Shown here piece after piece: positions 1-8,824 of a stretch of DNA of 64,000 bases. The DNA lies in assembly GCF_036825535.1 (NCBI RefSeq), contig NZ_CP098812.1, positions 930,001 to 994,000 on the forward strand. Direction: 5' to 3'. Under the pieces are notes generated by a model, which was not told the DNA's origin, made no database searches, and was given only the letters and a program-made list of their open reading frames with translations. Within the stretch, counting starts at the first letter, position 1. Each line of letters opens with the position of its first letter. A program made the translations under genes and the position numbers. Source of the stretch: Parasalinivibrio latis (GTDB taxonomy: Bacteria; Pseudomonadota; Gammaproteobacteria; Enterobacterales; Vibrionaceae).

Positions 1-1
1 T

Positions 2-886
2 TCCGGTTACGACCTCGTGGTCCCGTCTAACAACTTCCTTGCCAAGCAAATCAAGGCTGGTGCTTTCCAACCGCTCGACCGCAGCCAGTTATCCAACTGG
101 GACAACCTTGACGAAATTTTGCTCAGCCAGTTATCTGACGCCGCAGACCCCGGCAACCAGTACGGGATGCCATATATGTGGGGGACCAACGGTATTGGTT
201 ACAACGAGGATAAGGTAAAAGCCATCCTGGGTGACGATGCGCCGGTGGATTCCATCGAGATCCTGCTGAACCCTGAATACGTTTCAAAACTGTCACAGTG
301 CGGTGTCGCCATGCTGGACTCAGCGGATGAAGTCATGCCGCAAGTTCTACAGTACCTCGGCCTGAACCCGAACTCTACCAAGCGTGAGGACTACGAAAAA
401 GTCGGCGAGGCGCTGGCAAAAGTGCGCCCTTACATCACTTACTTCCACTCATCCCGCTACATCACGGATCTGGCGAACGGTGACATCTGTCTGGCCTTCG
501 GGTTCTCTGGGGATATTTTCCAGGCGGCTTACCGTGCCGAAGAAGCGGAAAACGGCCAGGTGGTGAAGTATTCAATTCCGAAGGAAGGTGCCAACCTGTG
601 GTTTGACATGATGGCGATCCCGGCTGATGCGAAAAATGCCAAGAATGCCCATGTGTTCCTGAATTACCTTCTTCGCCCTGAGGTTATTGCACCAATTACC
701 GACTATGTGGCGTACGCCAACCCGAACTCTGCCTCCGATGAACTGGTGGATCCGGAAGTCCGTAACGACCCTTCCATCTACCCAACCCCAGACGTGCTGA
801 ACAAGCTCTTTATGTCCTACGTACTGCCTATAAAAGTTGATCGTATCCGTACCCGGTTGTGGACCAAGATGAAGACCGGACAGTAA
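2..886 (+). CDS. potF: Putrescine-binding periplasmic protein PotF, 5' truncated by window edge
   Basis: Periplasmic substrate-binding subunit of the PotFGHI putrescine ABC importer. The frame is open from the first bases of the window, so the signal peptide and about the first fifth of the protein lie upstream; 294 residues remain. The visible part follows E. coli PotF closely: PLDRSQL, GTNGIGYN, YFHSSRYI, LANGDIC and YLLRPEV occur in the expected order, and the C-terminus RTRLWTKMKTGQ matches the family end. The permease ATPase gene follows 63 bases later, and potG-potH-potI are translationally coupled, so all four belong to one operon. Family assignment is firm; strict putrescine specificity over spermidine is inferred from similarity to PotF rather than PotD. 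Confidence 0.93.
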   Translation, partial: SGYDLVVPSNNFLAKQIKAGAFQPLDRSQLSNWDNLDEILLSQLSDAADPGNQYGMPYMWGTNGIGYNEDKVKAILGDDAPVDSIEILLNPEYVSKLSQCGVAMLDSADEVMPQVLQYLGLNPNSTKREDYEKVGEALAKVRPYITYFHSSRYITDLANGDICLAFGFSGDIFQAAYRAEEAENGQVVKYSIPKEGANLWFDMMAIPADAKNAKNAHVFLNYLLRPEVIAPITDYVAYANPNSASDELVDPEVRNDPSIYPTPDVLNKLFMSYVLPIKVDRIRTRLWTKMKTGQ

Positions 887-949
887 CAGCAAGACTTGCC
901 GGGAGTCTCACTCCCGGCTTCCTGCGAGGGTGTTTTTTGGAGTGATGGA

Positions 950-2083
950 ATGAGCGTTGTAACCGAGGGGGCAGCGGTGAGCCCTGCCGATAAGAAAACG
1001 GTGTTAGTACAGATTGACCGTGTCAGTAAATTATTTGGTGATGTCCGGGCCGTAGATGATGTCTCACTGACCATCAACAAAGGGGAGATTTTCTCCTTAC
1101 TGGGTGGCTCTGGGTCAGGGAAGTCAACCCTGCTTCGGATGCTGGCCGGGTTTGAAAAGCCCTCATCCGGGCGGATACTCCTCGATGGCGAAGACATTAC
1201 AGACGTACCGCCTTACGACCGCCCAATCAACATGATGTTTCAGTCTTACGCCCTGTTCCCCCATATGACAGTGGCAGAGAATATTGCTTTTGGGCTTAAG
1301 CAGGACAAGCTGCCCAAAGCAGAAATTAAATCCCGGGTTGATGAGATGCTGCGGCTTGTCCATATGGAAGCCTATGCTTTCCGCAAACCTCACCAGCTTT
1401 CCGGTGGTCAGCGCCAGCGCGTGGCACTGGCCCGCTCCTTGGCAAAAAGGCCAAAGCTGCTGTTGTTGGATGAACCAATGGGGGCGCTGGACAAAAAACT
1501 GCGTACCCAGATGCAACTGGAAGTGGTCGAGATCCTTGAACGTGTGGGCGTGACCTGCGTGATGGTGACCCACGACCAGGAAGAGGCCATGACCATGGCC
1601 GGGCGGATATCCATTATGCATGAAGGCTGGATCGCCCAGACCGGCACACCCATGGATATTTATGAAAGCCCCAACAGCCGGATGATTGCCGAGTTTATCG
1701 GTTCGGTAAATATCTTTGATGGGGAGATCATCGAAGACGAAGTGGACCACTGCATTATCCAACCGGATAACCTGCCGAACCGCTTTTATGTCGGGCACGG
1801 TGTAGCAACCAACGTTGAGGATAAGCGTGTCTTGCTGGCTGTCCGGCCGGAAAAGACCATGATGACCCGCGAAAAGCCGGAAGATGAATACAACTGGGCG
1901 GAAGGTGTGGTGGATGACATCGCCTACCTTGGCGGGCAGTCGGTGTATTACATCCGTTTGCCGGGTGACAAGGTGGTGATGTGCAGCATGAGCAACACCG
2001 CGCGGCGGGCTGACCGTCCGACCTGGGAAGACCGGGTTTACATCAGTTGGGAGGCCACCAGTGGGGTGGTGCTGCGCGTATGA
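950..2083 (+). CDS. potG: Putrescine ABC transporter ATP-binding protein PotG
   Basis: Cytoplasmic ATPase that powers putrescine import through PotH-PotI. The 377-residue product has Walker A GGSGSGKST at about 52-60, a Q-loop (FQSYALFPHMT, 97-107), the ABC signature LSGGQRQR at 150-157, Walker B LLLLDEP at 170-176 and the switch histidine in MVTHDQEEAM. A C-terminal TOBE-like region follows, as usual for the Pot/Mal/Ugp ATPases. The frame is open upstream to a TTG at 896, but the ATG at 950 is preceded by GGAG and gives the N-terminus expected for PotG. Its stop overlaps the potH start by four bases (ATGA), indicating coupled translation. Confidence 0.95.
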   Translation: MSVVTEGAAVSPADKKTVLVQIDRVSKLFGDVRAVDDVSLTINKGEIFSLLGGSGSGKSTLLRMLAGFEKPSSGRILLDGEDITDVPPYDRPINMMFQSYALFPHMTVAENIAFGLKQDKLPKAEIKSRVDEMLRLVHMEAYAFRKPHQLSGGQRQRVALARSLAKRPKLLLLDEPMGALDKKLRTQMQLEVVEILERVGVTCVMVTHDQEEAMTMAGRISIMHEGWIAQTGTPMDIYESPNSRMIAEFIGSVNIFDGEIIEDEVDHCIIQPDNLPNRFYVGHGVATNVEDKRVLLAVRPEKTMMTREKPEDEYNWAEGVVDDIAYLGGQSVYYIRLPGDKVVMCSMSNTARRADRPTWEDRVYISWEATSGVVLRV

Positions 2084-2982
2084 CGAAACAAAAGATCCTG
2101 TTTCCGAAGGGGCGGCATTTCACCATCGGTTTCCCTTACCTTTGGCTTCTGCTGTTTTTTACCATCCCCTTTATCATCGTCCTGAAGATCAGCTTTTCCA
2201 CTGCAGCTCTGGCGATTCCTCCGTACGAGCCGCTGTTTGAATATGTCGACGGAATCTTCACCGCCGTATTCAACCTGGAAAATTTCCTGTGGATTCTGGA
2301 AGATCCGCTTTACTACACTGCCTATCTCAGTTCAGTGAAGATAGCTTTTTTCTCCACTGTCGGCTGCCTCTTGCTCGGATACCCCATGGCCTATGCCATT
2401 GCCCGTGCACCGGTACGCCAGCAGACCGTGTTGTTACTGCTGATCATGTTGCCGTCGTGGACGTCTTTCCTTATCCGGGTTTATGCCTGGATGGGCATAC
2501 TCAGTAACACCGGCCTTATCAACAACAGCCTGATGTGGCTGGGTATCATCAGTGAACCTATTCAGATGCTCAACACCAACTTTGCGGTGTATGTGGGTAT
2601 TGTTTACGCCTACCTGCCGTTTATGGTGCTGCCGCTTTATGCCAACCTGGTGAAGCTGGACAACAGCCTCCTTGAGGCGGCGGCAGATCTTGGCTCGCGC
2701 AACCTCAATACCTTCTGGAAGGTGACATTGCCGCTGTCCAAAGGTGGGGTGATAGCCGGCTCCATGCTGGTCTTTATCCCGGTAGTGGGTGAGTTTGTTA
2801 TCCCTGAACTGCTTGGCGGTGCCGAAACCCTGATGATAGGCAAGGTGCTGTGGCAGGAATTCTTTAACAACCGTGACTGGCCGGTGGCGTCAGCACTGGC
2901 GATTATCATGTTGGCACTGTTGATCATCCCGATCACCCTGTTCCACCATTACCAGTCCAAAGAGCTGGAGGCAGACCGATGA
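2080..2982 (+). CDS. potH: Putrescine ABC transporter permease PotH
   Basis: Inner-membrane permease subunit that pairs with PotI to form the putrescine channel. The 300-residue protein begins with a basic stretch and a first membrane helix (about residues 19-38), then a periplasmic loop, and has around six hydrophobic segments in all. The EAA loop that docks with the ATPase is clear as EAAADLGSRNLNTFWKVTLP. The start was set at the ATG overlapping the potG stop (ATGA); an earlier in-frame TTG would lie inside potG. The gene ends in another ATGA overlap with potI, so potG, potH and potI are made in fixed proportion. Confidence 0.95.
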   Translation: MTKQKILFPKGRHFTIGFPYLWLLLFFTIPFIIVLKISFSTAALAIPPYEPLFEYVDGIFTAVFNLENFLWILEDPLYYTAYLSSVKIAFFSTVGCLLLGYPMAYAIARAPVRQQTVLLLLIMLPSWTSFLIRVYAWMGILSNTGLINNSLMWLGIISEPIQMLNTNFAVYVGIVYAYLPFMVLPLYANLVKLDNSLLEAAADLGSRNLNTFWKVTLPLSKGGVIAGSMLVFIPVVGEFVIPELLGGAETLMIGKVLWQEFFNNRDWPVASALAIIMLALLIIPITLFHHYQSKELEADR

Positions 2983-3803
2983 AACGAGTGGGCTTTTCTA
3001 CCTTTATGCTGTGGGTCGGGCTGCTGTTCCTCTACCTTCCGATGTTGATATTGGTGATTTACTCCTTCAATGCCTCCAAGCTGGTGACAGTCTGGGGAGG
3101 GTTGTCACCGAAATGGTATGCCGAACTGTTTAGGGACGAGCAGATCCTCCAGGCTGTCTGGACCAGCCTGCGTATCGCCTTTTTCAGCTCCACTATGGCG
3201 GTGGTAATCGGCACCATGGCAGCATTTGTCATGACCCGGTTCAGGCGCTCTTTTGCCCGGCTGACACTCTCCAACATGATCACTGCACCGCTTGTCATGC
3301 CGGATGTCATTATCGGCCTGTCCCTGCTTTTGCTGTTTGTCCAGATGGGCGACATCTTTGGATGGCCGGCAGAGCGGGGGATGACCACGGTGTGGATCGC
3401 CCACTCTACCTTCTGCGCTGCTTATGTGGCGGTGGTAGTGTCATCACGCTTGCGTGATCTTGACTTCTCGATTGAGGAGGCGGCGATGGATCTCGGTGCC
3501 CGGCCACTTAAGGTGTTCTTTGTCATTACGGTGCCGATGATTGCCCCTGCGCTGGTGGCCGGTTGGCTGCTTAGTTTCAGCCTGTCGCTGGATGATCTGG
3601 TGATTGCCAGCTTTGTCTCCGGACCGGGTTCGACTACGTTGCCGATGGTGGTGTTCTCGTCCGTGAGGCTGGGTGTGTCACCAAAGATCAACGCGCTGGC
3701 AACCCTCATTATTTTGGCTGTGTCCCTGTTTGCCTTCCTGTCCTGGTACTTTGCGCGCCGGGCAGAGTTGAAATCGAGGCAACAGATGGCAGCGGAAAAT
3801 TGA
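2979..3803 (+). CDS. potI: Putrescine ABC transporter permease PotI
   Basis: Second inner-membrane permease of the putrescine importer. It has 274 residues, a first helix at about 7-29, about six hydrophobic segments, and the coupling motif EEAAMDLGARPLKVFFVIT. The conserved stretch SLDDLVIASFVSGPGSTTLP is also present. Its start overlaps the potH stop. A 32-base gap with AAAGGAAT leads into puuB, so uptake and the first catabolic enzyme are probably co-transcribed. The length and order match PotFGHI of enterics; nothing unusual is seen. Confidence 0.95.
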   Translation: MKRVGFSTFMLWVGLLFLYLPMLILVIYSFNASKLVTVWGGLSPKWYAELFRDEQILQAVWTSLRIAFFSSTMAVVIGTMAAFVMTRFRRSFARLTLSNMITAPLVMPDVIIGLSLLLLFVQMGDIFGWPAERGMTTVWIAHSTFCAAYVAVVVSSRLRDLDFSIEEAAMDLGARPLKVFFVITVPMIAPALVAGWLLSFSLSLDDLVIASFVSGPGSTTLPMVVFSSVRLGVSPKINALATLIILAVSLFAFLSWYFARRAELKSRQQMAAEN

Positions 3804-3835
3804 TGTCCGCTTATAACGATTAAAAGGAATTACCC

Positions 3836-5119
3836 ATGTCTGAAGTCCAACATGCGCCGTCATTCTATGCGGCGTCGGCTAACCCTGCGCCTGAAAGACC
3901 CAGGCTTGAGGGATACGCCAGTGCTGATGTGTGTGTTATTGGTGCCGGATATACCGGGCTTTCATCCGCGCTACACCTGCTGGAAGCCGGGTTCACCGTT
4001 GCCGTGGTGGAAGCTGCCAAAGTCGGTTGGGGGGCGTCTGGACGAAACGGCGGACAGATAGTTAACAGTTACAGCCGGGATATCGACGTCATAGAGAAGA
4101 CGGTCGGCAAAGGGCAGGCTGCGTTGTTCGGTGAGATGGCTTTTGAAGGTGGCCGGATCATCCGGGAACGGGTTGAAAAATACGGAATCCAGTGCGACCT
4201 CAAGGATGGCGGGGTATTTGCTGCCATCAATGCAAAACAGATGTCAGAGCTTGAGCACCAGAAAGCGCTTTGGGAGCGTTACGGTTACGACCAGTTGGAG
4301 CTTCTGGATGATGAAGGTATTCGCAAGGTTGTAGGTAGCGATCGCTACACCGGTGGTCTGCTAGATAAAGCCGGCGGTCACATCCACCCCCTGAACCTGG
4401 CGCTCGGTGAGGCGGCAGCAGTCGAGCTGCTTGGCGGGAGAATCTTTGAGCAGTCACCGGTACTACGGGTGGAAACCGGAGGCAAAGCCAAGGTAGTCAC
4501 AGAACACGGCGTGGTGGAAGCTGGCTTTATCATTGTGGCGGGCAATGCCTACCTTGGCGGGCTGGTGCCCGAACTGCAGGCCAAATCCATGCCCTGCGGT
4601 ACCCAGGTGATTACTACCGAGCCCCTTAGTGACGAGCTTGCTGAGAGCCTGCTGCCTCAGGATTACTGTGTGGAAGACTGTAACTACCTGCTCGATTATT
4701 TCCGGCTGTCGGCTGACAAGCGACTGATATACGGCGGTGGTGTCGTGTACGGCGCGCGGGATCCGTCAGATATTGAAGCGATTATCCGGCCGAAAATGCT
4801 GAAAACTTTCCCGCAATTGCGGGATGTGAAGATCGATTACACCTGGACCGGTAACTTCCTGCTGACCCTGTCGAGACTCCCCCAGGTTGGGCGGATTGGC
4901 AGCAATATTTACTATTCGCAGGGGTGCAGCGGTCACGGCGTAACCTATACCCACCTGGCCGGGAAGCTGCTGAGTGAGGCGATTAACGGCCAGGCCAAGC
5001 GGTTTGACGCCTTTGCATCACTCCCCCACTACACGTTTCCGGGCGGACATGCGCTCAGCGTGCCATTCACCGCGCTCGGGGCATGGTATTATTCCCTGCG
5101 GGATAAACTCGGGATTTAA
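3836..5119 (+). CDS. puuB: Gamma-glutamylputrescine oxidase-type FAD oxidoreductase (PuuB family)
   Basis: FAD-dependent amine oxidase of the DAO family, 427 residues, most like PuuB, which oxidises gamma-glutamylputrescine to gamma-glutamyl-aminobutyraldehyde and H2O2 in the Puu pathway. The N-terminal Rossmann motif VIGAGYTGLSSA lies at about 34-45, with VVEA at the end of the second strand and the flavin-contacting WGASGRNGGQI at about 65-75. GCSGHGVTY near the C-terminus is the usual FAD-closing segment. The ribosome binding site AAAGGAA precedes the ATG. It sits between the putrescine importer and gabD, which supports the role. PuuA and PuuD are not in the window, so a related amine substrate cannot be excluded. 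Confidence 0.88.
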   Translation: MSEVQHAPSFYAASANPAPERPRLEGYASADVCVIGAGYTGLSSALHLLEAGFTVAVVEAAKVGWGASGRNGGQIVNSYSRDIDVIEKTVGKGQAALFGEMAFEGGRIIRERVEKYGIQCDLKDGGVFAAINAKQMSELEHQKALWERYGYDQLELLDDEGIRKVVGSDRYTGGLLDKAGGHIHPLNLALGEAAAVELLGGRIFEQSPVLRVETGGKAKVVTEHGVVEAGFIIVAGNAYLGGLVPELQAKSMPCGTQVITTEPLSDELAESLLPQDYCVEDCNYLLDYFRLSADKRLIYGGGVVYGARDPSDIEAIIRPKMLKTFPQLRDVKIDYTWTGNFLLTLSRLPQVGRIGSNIYYSQGCSGHGVTYTHLAGKLLSEAINGQAKRFDAFASLPHYTFPGGHALSVPFTALGAWYYSLRDKLGI

Positions 5120-5137
5120 CGTCAGGAGAATCCAAAC

Positions 5138-6586
5138 GTGAAACTGAATGACAAGAGCCTGCTGAAACAGCAGGCCTATATTGGCGGTGAGTGGCTGGAT
5201 GCGTTGTCCGGCAAAACAGAAGCGGTGACCAACCCGGCTGACGGCAGCATACTGGCCCATGTGCCGGTAATGGGAGAGGAAGAAACCCGCAAAGCCATTG
5301 AGCTTGCTGAGAAAGCACAGCCGGCATGGCGGGCAAAAACCGCCAAGGAGCGTGCCAACATCCTGCGCCGCTGGTATGAACTGATGCTGGAAAACCAGGA
5401 AGACCTGGCGCAATTGATGACAGCTGAACAGGGTAAGCCCCTGGTTGAAGCCCGTGGTGAAATTGCCTATGCCGCATCGTTTATCGAGTGGTTTGCAGAA
5501 GAAGCCAAACGAGTATACGGCGATACCATTCCGGGCCATCAGGGCGACAAACGTATTATCGTTACCAAACAGCCGGTTGGTGTAGCAGCGGCCATTACCC
5601 CGTGGAATTTCCCGGCGGCGATGATCACCCGTAAGGCAGCCCCGGCATTGGCGGCCGGTTGTGCCATGGTAGTGAAACCCGCCCCGCAAACCCCGCTTTC
5701 AGCGCTGGCACTGGCTGAATTGGCTAACCGGGCCGGTATTCCAGCCGGGCTGTTCAGTGTGGTGACCGGTGATGCACTGGCTGTGGGCGGTGAGCTCTGT
5801 GCCAACCCGGTTGTACGCAAGCTATCGTTTACCGGTTCTACCGGCGTCGGCATTAAGCTGATGGAGCAGTGTGCTCCTACCCTTAAAAAGCTTTCCCTTG
5901 AACTGGGTGGCAATGCCCCGTTTATTGTGTTTGATGACGCAGACCTCGACAAAGCGGTTGAGGGGGCCATGATCTCCAAGTTCCGTAATGCCGGACAAAC
6001 CTGTGTATGTGCCAACCGTCTGTATGTACAGGACGAGGTCTATAATGCCTTTGCTGAAAAACTGGCGGCGGCGGTTGCAAAACTTAACGTCGGGCCGGGC
6101 ACGGAAGACGGTGTGACAACCGGGCCACTGATTGATGACAAGGCCGTGGACAAAGTGAAGTCCCACCTTGAGGATGCAGTCAGCAAAGGCGCAACGGTGA
6201 TTGCCGGGGGTAAAGCCCATGAACTGGGCGGCACTTTCTTTGAGCCAACCATCGTGACCGGTGTGAACCAGCAGATGGTCGTGGCGCGGGAAGAGACCTT
6301 CGGCCCACTGGCCCCGTTGTTCCGCTTCAAAGATGAAGACGAAGTGATCCGTATGGCGAACGACACCGAATTCGGCCTGGCGGCATATTTCTATGCCAAT
6401 AACCTTTCGCGTGTATGGAAGGTGGCGGAAGCACTGGAATACGGCATGGTGGGTGTGAATACCGGCCTGATTTCCAACGAGGTTGCCCCGTTTGGCGGCA
6501 TGAAGTCATCCGGCCTTGGCCGTGAAGGCTCCAAGTACGGAATCGAGGAATATCTGGAAATGAAATATCTCTGTTTGTCGATTTAG
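5138..6586 (+). CDS. gabD: NAD(P)-dependent succinate-semialdehyde dehydrogenase GabD
   Basis: Aldehyde dehydrogenase of 482 residues that oxidises succinate semialdehyde to succinate, the last step of putrescine/GABA breakdown before the citric acid cycle. Catalytic residues are visible: the cysteine in GQTCVCANR at about 289 and the general-base glutamate in LELGGN at about 255, plus the cofactor loop FTGSTGVG and the substrate-binding asparagine in TPWNFPAAM. The double-cysteine CVC pattern is typical of GabD. The start is a GTG with AGGAG upstream (GTCAGGAGAA), 18 bases after puuB. It is the last gene of the operon, ending at a strong terminator. Confidence 0.92.
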   Translation: MKLNDKSLLKQQAYIGGEWLDALSGKTEAVTNPADGSILAHVPVMGEEETRKAIELAEKAQPAWRAKTAKERANILRRWYELMLENQEDLAQLMTAEQGKPLVEARGEIAYAASFIEWFAEEAKRVYGDTIPGHQGDKRIIVTKQPVGVAAAITPWNFPAAMITRKAAPALAAGCAMVVKPAPQTPLSALALAELANRAGIPAGLFSVVTGDALAVGGELCANPVVRKLSFTGSTGVGIKLMEQCAPTLKKLSLELGGNAPFIVFDDADLDKAVEGAMISKFRNAGQTCVCANRLYVQDEVYNAFAEKLAAAVAKLNVGPGTEDGVTTGPLIDDKAVDKVKSHLEDAVSKGATVIAGGKAHELGGTFFEPTIVTGVNQQMVVAREETFGPLAPLFRFKDEDEVIRMANDTEFGLAAYFYANNLSRVWKVAEALEYGMVGVNTGLISNEVAPFGGMKSSGLGREGSKYGIEEYLEMKYLCLSI

Positions 6587-6604
6587 ATGGCAAAGAGAGA
6601 AACA

Positions 6605-6640
6605 TAAAAAAGCGAGGCTGGTTCAGCCTCGCTTTTCTTT
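6605..6640. terminator. Bidirectional terminator between gabD and the cupin gene
   Basis: An AGCGAGGCTG / AGCCTCGCT stem-loop flanked by an A-run on the left and TTTTCTTTTT on the right. It can end gabD transcripts on the plus strand and cupin transcripts on the minus strand. Confidence 0.9.
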
Positions 6641-6664
6641 TTGGGAGAATGCGTAATTGAGAAA

Positions 6665-7027
6665 TTACTCTGCCTCAAAGGTCACGTAGATCTTGCGGCA
6701 GGGTTTCAGTACTTCCCAGGTACCTTCAAAACCGGCAGGAATGGTAAAGCTGTCACCCTCATTCACAAGTAACTCATTGCCTTCGGTGTCACGGATAATG
6801 GATGCACCTTCGATAATGTGGCAGAACTCATGCTCGGAATAACTGACTTTCCATTTGCCCGGCAAGGATTGCCAGACGCCGGAGTTGAATTGCCCGCAAG
6901 GGCTGGTGTAGCTGTTCACCATCTGTTGTAGCGGATTACCGTGAACGACCTTCAGGGGACTCGGGCTAAAAGGGGTTTCAAAAGGTCCCGAGTGTGAAAG
7001 GGATTTAATATCTTGTACTGTTTGCAT
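6665..7027 (-). CDS. Small cupin-domain protein (DUF861/cupin_3 type)
   Basis: A 120-residue single-domain cupin. The core runs from GVWQSLPGKWKVSY through EHEFCHIIEG (cupin motif 1, about 66-75) to GDSFTIPAGFEGTWEV (motif 2, about 91-106). This layout is that of the cupin_3 family, which includes ureidoglycine aminohydrolase-like and many uncharacterised proteins. Substrate and reaction are unknown. It lies in a polyamine catabolic cluster between gabD and an aminotransferase, and small cupins often accompany such clusters, so a role in amine metabolism is an inference only. It has its own 350-base upstream region, separating it from the aminotransferase on the same strand. Confidence 0.75.
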   Translation of the reverse strand: MQTVQDIKSLSHSGPFETPFSPSPLKVVHGNPLQQMVNSYTSPCGQFNSGVWQSLPGKWKVSYSEHEFCHIIEGASIIRDTEGNELLVNEGDSFTIPAGFEGTWEVLKPCRKIYVTFEAE

Positions 7028-7381
7028 GGCTATTGCTCTTAACTTTACCCACTGCTGTGCAAAAAACTGTCGCTGTAAGTGGTACTACTTCCTGTAATCT
7101 GGCAGTGGAACAGGGATCGCTTCTCGGATCTATCCTGCCGACTGCCCTCCTCTTGGTGAATCGCAGGCTGAGAAACCATACGAATTCAAAGGAAGCGATG
7201 TCATTGCATCCGGGCTGATTGGCATTACCCGAACAAAAAAACACCACTTCCGATCAAAATAACGTTTCTGTTATTGATTTCATACTCATTTATGAGCCGG
7301 GAAATATCATTTTCCCGGCTGCATAAATTAACTGGCTGATTTTACATGATCTCGCTGTTGGTCTTTTTGCGGCACGCTTGA
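7028..7381. other. Gene-less interval between cupin and aminotransferase genes
   Basis: About 350 bases with no convincing reading frame. The part next to the cupin gene must hold its promoter. The other end carries a hairpin (see 7295-7320) that may end the aminotransferase transcript. No recognised riboswitch or repeat was found. Confidence 0.5.
7295..7320 (-). terminator. Hairpin downstream of the aminotransferase gene
   Basis: Perfect 10-bp arms AGCCGGGAAA / TTTCCCGGCT with a 6-base loop, about 60 bases past the aminotransferase stop. The T-tract is poor, so it may protect the 3' end or act as a weak terminator. Confidence 0.5.
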
Positions 7382-8716
7382 TCAATTTACAGCTCGGATA
7401 GCATTTTCAAGTGTGCTTACTGCCTGATCGATGTGCTTGCTTTCCAGAATAAGCGGCGGCGACATGGCAATAATGTCACCACTGGCGCGTACCAGGGTGC
7501 CGTTCCAGAAACAGTGCTTGAAGATTTCATAACCCCGTTTACCAATACCATCCTCCCTTGGCGCAAACTGGATACCGGCAACCAGCCCCGTGTTACGCAC
7601 GTCGATGACATTTGGCAGGGAAGCCAGGCTGTGAACCGCCTCTTCCCACTCTTTACCCAGGGAAACGGCTTTTTCGAACAGGCCTTCATCGCGGTAGATA
7701 TCCAGCGTGGCAATAGCGGCAGCAGCGGCAACCGGGTGGCCGGAATAGGTATAGCCGTGGAACAGCTCAATCAGGTTTTCCGGGCCGTTCATAAAGGCAT
7801 CATGGATCCGGTCACTGACAAGGACTGCCCCCATCGGGATCGCGCCGTTGGTCAGGGCTTTGGCGGTGGTAATAATATCCGGCGTCACCTCCCACTGCTG
7901 GCTGGCAAAGGCGCTTCCCACACGGCCAAAACCGGTAATGACCTCATCAAAAATCAAAAGGATGTCGTGCTTGAGGGTAATTTCGCGCAAGCGCTTGAGG
8001 TAACCCTTTGGGGGAAGGATGACCCCAGCAGAACCGGACATGGGTTCCACGATAACTGCCGCAATGTTCTCAGGCCCATGCAGGTTAATCAGTTGCTCCA
8101 GTGCGTCGGCCTTTTCCGCGCCGTGCTCCGGGAGGCCTCGGGTGAACGCGTTCTTTTCCAAGTCCAGTGTATGGGGCAGGTGGTCAACGCCCGGCAGCAG
8201 TTGGCTGCTGAAGGTTTTGCGGTTGTTGGGGATGCCACCGACGGAAATACCGCCAAAGCCGACACCGTGGTAGCCAAGCTCCCGGCCGATGAATTTGGTG
8301 CGGGTGGCCTGCCCACGGGCACGTTGGTAACCGAGCGCGATTTTCAGCGCCGTATCGACCGACTCCGATCCCGAGTTGGTGTAAAAGATTTTGTTCAGGT
8401 CACCGGGGCTGATTTCTGCCAGCCTTTCAGCCAGCTCAAAGGGCAGGGGATGGCCCATCTGAAAGGTAGGGGCGTAGTCCAGATCAGCGACCTGACGCGC
8501 AACTGCGTTTGAGATTTCCTTGCGTCCGTGACCTGCGTTGCAGCACCACAAGCCCGAGGTGGCATCCAGTACCTGATTACCGTCAGCATCGGTGTAATAC
8601 ATGCCTTCAGCCTTTGTCAGCAGGCGTGGTGTGGACTTGTATTGACGGTTTGCAGTAAAGGGCATCCAGAAGTTATCCAGTTGCGCTCCGGTGTCGAAAT
8701 GGGACTGGCGTGACAT
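7382..8716 (-). CDS. Omega-amino acid:pyruvate aminotransferase (class III)
   Basis: PLP-dependent class III aminotransferase of 444 residues, close to Pseudomonas omega-amino acid:pyruvate (beta-alanine:pyruvate) transaminase. The N-terminal DNFWMPFTANRQY, the phosphate-binding NSGSESVDTALK, the PLP aspartate in LLIFDEVITGFGR and the Schiff-base lysine in TTAKALTNGA (about K286) are all present. Related enzymes (SpuC) transaminate putrescine or cadaverine with pyruvate as acceptor. Divergence from puuC across a shared control region points to amine catabolism: it could convert putrescine directly to aminobutyraldehyde, bypassing gamma-glutamylation. True donor specificity (putrescine, beta-alanine, taurine-like amines) cannot be read from sequence. 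Confidence 0.85.
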   Translation of the reverse strand: MSRQSHFDTGAQLDNFWMPFTANRQYKSTPRLLTKAEGMYYTDADGNQVLDATSGLWCCNAGHGRKEISNAVARQVADLDYAPTFQMGHPLPFELAERLAEISPGDLNKIFYTNSGSESVDTALKIALGYQRARGQATRTKFIGRELGYHGVGFGGISVGGIPNNRKTFSSQLLPGVDHLPHTLDLEKNAFTRGLPEHGAEKADALEQLINLHGPENIAAVIVEPMSGSAGVILPPKGYLKRLREITLKHDILLIFDEVITGFGRVGSAFASQQWEVTPDIITTAKALTNGAIPMGAVLVSDRIHDAFMNGPENLIELFHGYTYSGHPVAAAAAIATLDIYRDEGLFEKAVSLGKEWEEAVHSLASLPNVIDVRNTGLVAGIQFAPREDGIGKRGYEIFKHCFWNGTLVRASGDIIAMSPPLILESKHIDQAVSTLENAIRAVN

Positions 8717-8768
8717 AAGCTGATTCCTTTCCGGGTTGTAATGTTAAACAAGTGTTGCTGTCGAGGTG

Positions 8769-8824
8769 ATATTTGACATACTATGTCAAATATAATGAAC
8801 GGTAAATCATTTTTTGTTCATTTA
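8769..8824. promoter_or_regulatory. Palindrome and PuuR-like boxes in the aminotransferase/puuC divergent region
   Basis: A perfect 25-bp palindrome spans 8769-8793 (arms ATATTTGACATA and TATGTCAAATAT around a central C). Overlapping its right arm, CAAATATAATGAACG at 8787-8801 matches 13 of 15 positions of the E. coli PuuR recognition sequence as I recall it (AAAATATAATGAACA). A second partial copy in reverse, TTTGTTCATTT, lies at 8814-8824. Paired PuuR sites are the rule in E. coli. This suggests repression of both divergent genes by a PuuR-type regulator not present in the window. Confidence 0.55.

Noticed and set aside
7005..7247. Minus-strand 80-codon frame upstream of the cupin gene
   Set aside because: No similarity, no ribosome binding site and it overlaps the cupin start in another frame; most likely promoter DNA.
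8773..8796. TTGACA and TATAAT in the aminotransferase/puuC gap as a plus-strand promoter
   Set aside because: Spacing is only 12 bases, too short for a sigma-70 promoter; both elements belong to the palindrome and the PuuR-like box.
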